Assembly: GCA_034433795.1 (NCBI GenBank)
Contig: DAOUAE010000061.1
Span: 1 to 18,022 of the forward strand
Direction of reading: 5' to 3'
DNA length: 18,022 nt
From: DAOUAE01 sp034433795
Lineage (GTDB): Bacteria; Chloroflexota; UBA6077; FW602-bin22; DAOUAE01
The position numbers and the translations under genes are program-made. Positions 6,381-15,300 of the stretch are shown here, piece after piece. The notes under the pieces are model-generated. The model was not told where the DNA came from. It worked only from the letters and a program-made list of their open reading frames with translations, and did no database searches. Every line of letters starts with the position of its first letter. Position 1 is the first letter of the stretch.

Positions 6381-9300
6381 GTTCCCGACGATTCTCCCGG
6401 AAGAGGAGAAAACCCAGGACGATCTCCGGGAGTTCGATGCCTTCACCCGGTCGCTCCAGGAGCCTGCGGTCCCGCGGGTCCCGCCGGCCACCCTCCCCGT
6501 CTTCCCGGCGCCGACCTTCCCCGGCCCGGCGGTTCCCCCACCGCCCGGCCTCCAGCCTCCCCCGCCACCTGAACCCCCACGGGTGCAGCTGCCCGCGCTG
6601 CCGACCTTCCCGTCTCCCTTCCCGCCCTCCCCGGACACCATGGGCCAGATCGCCCGAACGGTCACGGGCCTTCTTCCTCCGCTCCAGGCGCTGGAGGCGG
6701 CTGGGGTGCCGGTGGCGAAGACGCTGGAGCAGACGCTGGTCCGGCCGCTGGGGGCCGGGGTGGGCGATGTGCTCACCGGCCTGGCCGGGGCGGCGCGGTT
6801 CCTGGGCCAGGAGGAGGCGGCGCAGCCGCTGGAGAGGGCCGGGCAGGCCATGCAGCGGGAGGCGGCGGTCGAGCCCTATGAAGGAGTTGATCTCCTCGAC
6901 CCGGAGTTCTACCGGCGGGTGGTGGTGCGGTCGCTGCCGATGACGCTGACGCTTGTGCCCATCGGGCTGGCGGCGGGGCTTTTCGGGAGCGCGGCGGCGG
7001 GCGCGGTCGGTCTGGGGGCGCTGGGAGGCCTTCTGGCCTCGGCGGGGACAGCGGCCGTGGCCAGCCGGGTGGCGGAGAGCCTGCTGGAGGCGGGGCAGAC
7101 CTTCGACCGGGCGCAGGCCGAGGGGCGGAGCCCGGAGGAGGCGCGGGCGGCGGGCTGGCAGACCTTCCGGGAGAACATGGCCCTCTCCGGGCTGGATGCC
7201 GCCGAGTGGCTGCTGGCCTTCGCCCGGCTGCCGGAGCCGCTGCGGCGGGCGGCGGGCCGGGCGCTGGGGCATGGACTGGGGAATGTGGGCCTGGGGGCGG
7301 CCCATCTCCTCGGCCAGGCGGCGATGGAGGGGGCCGAAGAGGGGATTCAGGAGGTCATCCAGCGGCGGAGCCTGGGCGAGGAGATACGGCTCGATCCGGA
7401 GATGCTCCAGCAGGTGGCCGTGGGGGCCATCACCGGCCTGGGCTTCGGTGGGCCCGGCGCGGTGCGCGAAGCCGTCGGCCCACGCCACTTTGCCGCCCCC
7501 GAAGGAGTGCCGGGTGGCGGACCATCCGCACCGGAGGCGGTGACACAGGACACGCAGGTGGTGGACCCCTCCCAGCATCCGCTGGTGCGGGAGATGGAGG
7601 AGTTCCTGGGTGAAAGCCCCACGGTGGACGGCGAGTGGTGGGCGAAAGCCTCAGACCTGAGCGCCCGGGTGAAGCGAGCCCTGGAGACGCGGAGGCTTCC
7701 GCGCGGGGTGCATCTGAGGCTGGAGGACCTGGCCAAGCGGCTGGCGGCATTGCGGGAGGTTGTTGAGGAGGCGCGGGCCCACTGGGGCTCAGCCGAGGCG
7801 GAGTCCCGCCTGCACCAGGAAGTGGGAGCGATCAGGCAGCTTTTGGAGAGACGCCCCCCAGAGCCGACGGTCAAGGAGCTGCTCCAGGCGGCCGCGGAGC
7901 AGCGGGAGGCTGATCTACCCCCGCGCATGGGGCTGATCGCGCAGCATGGGGCGATGCGCCTGGTGGGTAGTGCCCGGCGGGCCTGGCGGGAGGTTTTTGA
8001 CCCTGTTGAGTGGCGGTGGGTGCGCTTTGGTGCTGAAGGGGAGCGCCAGCGTCTGCAGCGGGATTTTATCCCGGACGCCCGGGCCTACACTCAGGCGCTG
8101 ACCCAGGAGCAGCTCGACCGGGCCACCTGGCTGGTCAGGCAGAAGGCTGCCCTGTACGAGCGGCTGCAGGATCGGCTGCGTCGGGAGACGGTGCCCCGGA
8201 AAGAGGGGCCCGCAGCGGAGGTGGTGGACCAGGCCCGGCTGGTCCAGCGGCTTCTGCCGGAGCCGCGGCCGGAGAGTCTGGCCGCACTGCCGTCGGAAGA
8301 GATGGCGGCGCTGGATGTGCTGACGCTCAGTCTCCTGGAGGACCTGAACAGGGCCCGGACCCAGTTCCCCCAGGACCTCACACTCCAGGCGGTGACCAGG
8401 GCCCTCCAGCAGTGGCGGGAAGGGGCGCGCAATTTCATCTTCCAGCGTGAGGCACAGTCCCTCCGCCCGGAAGATATCCAGAAGGAGATTCGTCGCCTCG
8501 ACCAGCTGCGGGAGATGCTGGACGATCCTCAGGCGCTGAAACGCGCACTGGATGAGCGCATGCAGGAGACGCCCCCCGAGGGCGACCTGGTGCAGGCGCG
8601 GAACGGCTGGCGGGTGGTCCGGTCGCGGTCGGGGTTGCGTCTGGAGCGGTATTCGGTGCGGACCGATTCCTGGGAGACCGTGGGTCGGTATCAGACGCGC
8701 CAGGAGGCGCTGGCCGCGCTCCGGGAGCAGGCCGCGACCGGACCGGTGATGCCGACGCCGGAGGAGCGGGCCGTGCTGGAGCGCCGGCGCCAGGAGATGG
8801 AGGAGCTGGCCCGCGCGCTCACCCAGGCGGCACCCAACCGCATTATCGCGACCCTGGAGGAGTATGGACGACCCGGCGCTCCCACACCCCCGGCGGATGT
8901 GGTGGAGACCCTGCAAAACCAGGCGCGGGCGGCGCTGCGCGTGCACGCTCTGACCGGCGCTCTGCCGGAGGCCGCGGCCTTCGCCCTGGCCACCGCCCGG
9001 CTGGGGGAACAGGTCGGCATCCCCGCGCCCCCCGACCTCCTGGAGGCGGGCACCACGGGCCAGGAGGCGCTGATTGCGCGCGGAGAGCGGCTGCTGGCCT
9101 GGCTGGGTTCCATGGACCATCTGTCTCCGGCGCGCATCGCCCTGGCCAGGCGCCTGTTCGATGCCTACTGGTCCACGCTCAGTCGCTGGCAGCGGCTGGG
9201 TGTGGCGTTCCCCGGTCTTCTGGAGCGGGTGGAGGCGGTGCGGGAGCGCCTGGAGAAGGCGCAGGCCGCGCCGGAGACGGCGCGCAGCGGGGCGGAGATC

Positions 9301-12300
9301 GTGCAGGCCGCGGTCGCGGCCACCCCTCTCCATGACATCCTGCGGGCCCTGGCCCGGCAGAACCCCGCGGCCGGGCCGGAAGAGCTCTCCAGGGCGGCTC
9401 TGCGGAGCATCCTGGATGGGTATCGCGATCTCCAGGAGGCGGAGGCGGATGCGGCGACCCTGGAGCAGCAGGGGGCTGTCCGGTCTATGACCGACGGGGG
9501 AGAGATCACCCCCGCACTCCTGCGCGCCGCGATCCGGCTGGCACGGGAACACCCTGATCTCTCCCCCATCCCGGAAAAGGAGGAGAGGCGTGCAGAAGAA
9601 AAGGAAGGTCAATCCCGAGTATCTGAGAGCGGACTGGCGCGAGATGACGTGGGAGGAACTGGAGGCACTGTTCCTCCTGGAGCTGGTCCAGATGGAGGAG
9701 GAGGCCAGGCGCCGTCTCCGACAGAAGGAACCACCCGGCCCGGCATCGTCACCGCCCGCGCCGCCCTCGTCCCCCAGGCCGACCTGACGCTGGTCCCCGA
9801 AGACCTGCGGCCCCACCTGGGACCGGAGCAGCAGACCGGCGTCGCCCTGGCCCTGCGCGCCATGCGCACGCATGACGAGACGGGTGCGCGGGCGTTTCTC
9901 CTCGCCGACGGCACGGGCGTCGGCAAGACGCGCCAGGAGCTGGCGGTGGCCGAGGTCTTCCGGCGCGAGGGGCGGCCGGTGCTCATCGTCGCACCGGCCT
10001 CGGTGCTGAATGTGACGCGTGGCCAGGTGACGGGCCCCTTTGCCAGTGATGCGCGGACGATGGGTGTCTCCCTCCGTCTCTTCTCGTCGGAGGCGCCGGC
10101 TCTCTCGCCGGGCGAGATCACCATGATCTCCTACCATCAGCTGGAGAAGGTACTGCCCCATGTGACTCCACAGACCGTGGTGATCTACGACGAGGCCCAC
10201 ATGCTGCGCAACGGCCGCATCTTCGGCCAGAAGGCCTCGGAGATCGCCCGGATCGCCGAGGAGATCACCCGGCGGGCGCACGCCGTGCTCTTTGCCACCG
10301 CCACTCCGGCGGACAAGCCGCTCCACATCGAGTACCTGTGGCGGGTCGGTATCCTGGAGGGCACGTCTCTCCAGGCGGCCCTGGCGCGCCTGGGCGTCAA
10401 GCGCACCGTGCGCGTGATCCGGGGACGGGAGGTTGTCGCCTGGGTGCCAGAGGTTCCCATGACAGAGGTGCGGCAGCGGATGTCCGCTCTCTTTGACCGG
10501 CTCACCCGGCGCGGCCGCATGGTGAAGCGTGAGGTCAGCCTGGAGGGTCTGGAGGTCGAATTCCGCACCATCGAGCTGCCCCCGGAAGCGCTCATCACCA
10601 TGGCGAACATTGCGCAGAGCGTCCCCAACCCTGCGCTCCGGCTGATGCATCAGCGCTGGCAGCAGGAACCGTTCAAGATTCCCGCGGTGCTGGAGGAGGT
10701 CGAGCGCGCCCTGGCCGAGGGCCGCCAGGTGGTGGTGTTCGCCGGCCGGATCAACTACTCCGAGGTGAAAATCCTCACCCCACCGCTCCGGGGCACAGAC
10801 ATCCGCCAGGAGATCGTGGTCGCCTCGTCAGAAGGCACCCTGAAGACACTGCGCGAGGAGCTGCGCAAACGCAATATCCCCTTTGTCGAGCTGCACGGCG
10901 AGGCGGAGACCGAGGCCAGCGCGGCCATCCAGGAGTTTCAGTCCGGTCGCGCGAAGGTGGTGCTGGCCACCGTCGAGAGCGGCGGTGTGGGCATCAGCCT
11001 GGACGACCGCACCGGCACCACCCCCCGTACCCTCATCATGATGACGGCTCCCTTCAGCGCCGTGAGCAACATCCAGGCCATCGGCCGCATCTGGCGCCGG
11101 GAGACACGGAATAACCCTCGGAACCCCAACCGGGTGATCTATCTCTTCAGCAATCTGGCCGTCGATGAATGGAACCGCGATATCATCGCCACCAAGATGC
11201 AGGTTCTGGGCGCCATCGTTAAGGGCCAGACGCGCCGCCTCGCCTTCGACCCCGATCTGGCCTCGCTCGAGGACTGGGAAGGGGAAACGCAACAGGAGGC
11301 CGAGGAGACCACGCAGCCACCGCCGACGCCGGAGCGGCGTCTGGTGCGTCTGCCCCGCCGCGAGCTGGCGCTCCTGTCGGTGCCGCTCTACGATCCGGAT
11401 CGTCGGGCCACCAACTGGGCCGCTCTCGTCACCGGTCTCAACCCGCGTGTGCGGGGAGGACTGGACCGGGTGTTCCTGAAGCGCGGGACGGGTGGTGCCT
11501 TCTATCTCCTGCCTCCCGACATCGCCCCCGGCATGGTCCTGGAGTTTGCGGCCGACCGCGAACGCAAGGGAGAGAAGGAGCGACGGCGCTGGGTCGGGAT
11601 AGTCCGCGAGGTGCTGCCCGATGCCCTGGTGCTGGAAGAGGCTACCGATCCCATGGATGCTCTCCACCGCGCCTCTCTCCCGCCGCCGGAAGAGCCGCCG
11701 GGTGGGGAATCTGGAGGATCGGAGGAGACGCCGGAGCCCTCCTGGCCGGTGGGCAGGGAGACCCACGCCTACAGCGCCCGGCGGCCGGACCAGACCTATC
11801 AGTTCCGCTACCGCCTGGTGTCGCTGGACGCCCTCATTCCCTCCCAGCGGCCGGAGACGCTGGAGGAGAATCCCGACTATCCGCGCGATCTCCAGCCCCG
11901 CGACCGGTCGCGTCTGGCCAGCCGGGAGCAGATCGCCCGCATCGCCCAGACCCTCAACCCCGATCTCCTGCTCCTGGACAGCCGGTCGCTGGACCGGGGG
12001 GCACCGATCATCGGCCCCGACCTGGTGGTGGAGTCCGGCAACGGCCGGGTCCTGGCCCTGCACCTGGCCCGCGCCCAGGTCCCGGAACGCTGGCAGGCCT
12101 ACCAGACCCTCCTCCGCGAACGCCTGGCCGACTACGGCTTCCAGCCCGACGACCTGGACCGGGTCCCTGACGCCATTTTGGTCCGGGAGCGGCTGTCCGA
12201 GGTGGACCGGGTGGCCTTCGCCCAGGAGGCCAACGCCCCCCAGACTCTGACCCTGGGCCTGGCCGAACAGGCCCGGGCGGATGCTCTCCGCCTCCCCGAA

Positions 12301-15300
12301 AGCCTTCTCGCCAGCCTGGAGGTCGGCGAGGACGAGAGCGCCGACCAGGCCCTGCGCGCTCCGCGCAACCGGGAGGTGGTCCAGCGGTTCCTGGAGCTGC
12401 TCTCCCCAGCCGAACGGGCGGCGCTGGTGGATGCCCAGGGGATGTTGAACGGGCAGGGGCTGGAGCGGCTGAAGGCGGCGCTCTTCGCCCGCATCTACGA
12501 GGGGCCGGCGGGTGAGGCGCTGCTCCAGAGCATCTTCGAGAGCCTGGATTCGGACATCCGCACCCTGGAGGCGGCACTCCTGGCCAGTCTGCCCGCCATG
12601 CTGGCGGTGCGCGCCCGCATCGTGCGCGGGGAGATCGAGCCGGAGCTGGACCTGGCGACGGACATCGCGCGGGTGGTGGTGCAGCTGGCCCGGCTGCGGC
12701 AGCGGAAGATCACGGTCGAGGATTATCTGGCCCAGTCCTCCTTCCTGGAGGACGAAGAGCTCCTGCCGCTCCAGAAGGAGCTCCTGCGCTTTGTCGGGCA
12801 GAGCGCCCGCAGTCAGAAGCCGCTCCGGGAGTTCCTGCGGCTCTATGCCGAGAAGGTGCTGGCGCTGCCGTCGGTGGCCAAGCTCTCCTTCCTGCCGGAG
12901 CCGCGCCCGACGAAAGCGGAGCTGGTTGGCCAGACGCTGCGCGCCTTCGCCGTCGAGGAGCTGCCGCTCTTCCGCCAGCAGGCGGAGACGCCGGCCGGGG
13001 AGCTGCCGCGCCTCACCAGCCTGGAGGCGGTGGAGGAACACTGGCCCGGCCTGGGCCGGCCGGGGGCGGCGCTGCTGGTGCTCAACCAGTTCTCCTCGAT
13101 GGAGGAGGCGGAGATCGCGGCCCAGAATCCCGATCTGGTGCTGACTATCGAGCTGGGTGACCGTCGGGCGCAGGTGACCGGCGCGGTGGTGGCCGAGGCG
13201 CTGGCGGCCTGGCGGGAGAATCCGCTGCTTCTGCCCGAGCTGGTGGGGAAGTGGGGCGCCCCGGTTCGGGATGTGGTGACGGACCAGGCGGCGCAGGTGG
13301 AGCAGACGGCGTCCGGCGACCAGTCGGCGGAGGAGAAGCCCCTGCCGAGCGGAGGTTCCCCGGACCCGGAGTCGTCGGTGCAGCCCGTCCAGAACGCCCG
13401 GCGGCGGAAGCGGACGGCGCGGGAGAAGGAACCGGAGGAGACGGCCCCGCGCCCGCGGAAACGGGGTGGGCCACCACAGAAGCCGCCCGAACCCCCGCAG
13501 CCGCCCGAACCCCCGGCGGGTCCCGAACCGCCACCGGAGCCGCCGACGCCCCCGGAGAAGCCCCCGGAGCCTCCTTCTCCGCCCCCGGCGGAGCCGGAGG
13601 GGGAGCTCCTGCATCTTATCGGCACGGGCTGGTGGGGGCCGTTCCCGGAGGACCTGAAGCGGGCGATCATCGAGCACTGGAAGGAGGCCCGCGCCCGGAC
13701 CCGTTACCGCGTATCCTGGGAGGAGATCGTCGGCGAGCTGGCTCCTGCGGTGGGGATGACGCCGGAGGAGCTGGCCGCGCGCTGGCAGGATGCGCCCAAA
13801 GCCCAGCTGGCGGCCGAGATGGCCATGCTCAAGGCATACATCGACAAGCTGGAGCAGGAGATGGCCGCCGAGCGGGCCCGGCTGGCCACGCTGAATGCGG
13901 CCGGCGAGGGCGTGCCAGTCACCGAGGCGGCCATGGCCCAGGCGGCGCTCACCCAGAAGAGTCTCGATCTCCTCACCCTCTGGACGGCGGCCGCCCGGAT
14001 GGGGAGTGAGCTGGGGCGAGGGCTCAACATCCTGCGGATGGTCTTCGGGGTGGAGCAGGCCGAGGTGGCGGCCCTGCACTGGCGGAATATCCAGAAGCTG
14101 GTGCAGGAGGTGCAGCGCGATCTCCAGAAGACCGCGGCCACCGGCCAGGCGCCGGATGCGGAGGCCCGCGACCGGTTGGGGATGCTGGCGGTGCTGCTGG
14201 CCGGGATCGTCGGCCGGCAGGAGACTCCTTCCCGTTCCCGGAAAAGGGGGCAGGCGATCACACCTGCTGAGGCGGAGCGGCTGCGGCGGACGCTGGAGGA
14301 ACGGGCGGAGCAGGTGGAGGCGCAGACGACCGGGGCCACGCCGGAGGAGCGGGAACGCTGGGAGCGTATCCCGCAGCGGCTGCGCGCACTGGCCCAGAGG
14401 TTGGAAGCGGGCGAGGTCCACGAGCTGGCCCAGCGCTGGCGGGATTTCCAGCGGGAGGTTGGGATTCTGGCCACCGATCTCCGCGCGCTCGGGGTGGACC
14501 CGGTGGCGCTTCTGGGCTTTGACCCCGCCGACTATGTGCAGGCGGAGCTGCCGCTGCGGGCCGAAGGGAAGAGACGGCGGCCGCTTGAGGCACAGATGAC
14601 GCTCCTGGAGATGGCACGACAGCTGGTGCTCCTCAACGAGGAGCGGTCCCAGGCCCGCGACCGCGGGGACTGGGACCGATTCACCCAGCTGGAGCAGGAG
14701 CTGGCCCAGGGGCGGGAGGTGTTCCGGGCGGCTATCCGGGAGGCGCTGGCCGCGCGGGAGAAGGAAAAGAAGCGGCTGGAGACGGTCGAGGAGGCCGAAA
14801 AGATTCTGCTGGATCGGGCGGCCCGCAGTCTCCTGCGGCGCGAGACCCGGACGGTGCGCGAGGAGATGCTGGGGTATCCCCGTCTCTTCCAGCGGACCTA
14901 CGAGGCGATGCGTCGGGCCTTCGACCGCGAGTGGGCCCGGCAGCGGCTCCGGGAGATCGACTACTTCCTCTCCATCAACCCCTACGCCCCGGAGATTCGG
15001 CAGACCGCCGAGACGCTGCTGCGCGAGCTGATGACCGTCTCCAATGTGGCCGAGGAGATGGTCAAGCGCTACCTGGAGCGCCGGAGCATGGCCGAGGCTC
15101 GACGGTTCCTGGGAACGCTGGACGAGGCCAAACTGCGGGACGCGCTGTCGGCCATCGCCCGCATCGACTGGTCCGACAGCCGGGCGGCACGGGAGTTCGC
15201 CATGCAGGTGGCGCAGGCCCCGACCCGGTGGGAGATGTTCCACCTGGTTCGCCTGGCCGGCATGATGGCCTCGCCCCGGACCCTCCTCATCAACGCCCTG

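Noticed and set aside
9590..9613. Nuclear-localisation-like KKRKV in the small overprinted product
   Set aside because: A short basic run has no such meaning in a phage of bacteria. It could equally be a nucleic-acid contact or chance.
13251..14009. Gly/Ala-rich + strand ORFs inside the polyprotein gene, such as 13251-14009, 11621-12250 and 14931-16079
   Set aside because: No clear ribosome-binding site was noted, their composition is that of a shifted frame (Arg/Ala/Gly/Pro-rich), and the polyprotein frame keeps its GC-rich third positions there, unlike at 9590-9735.
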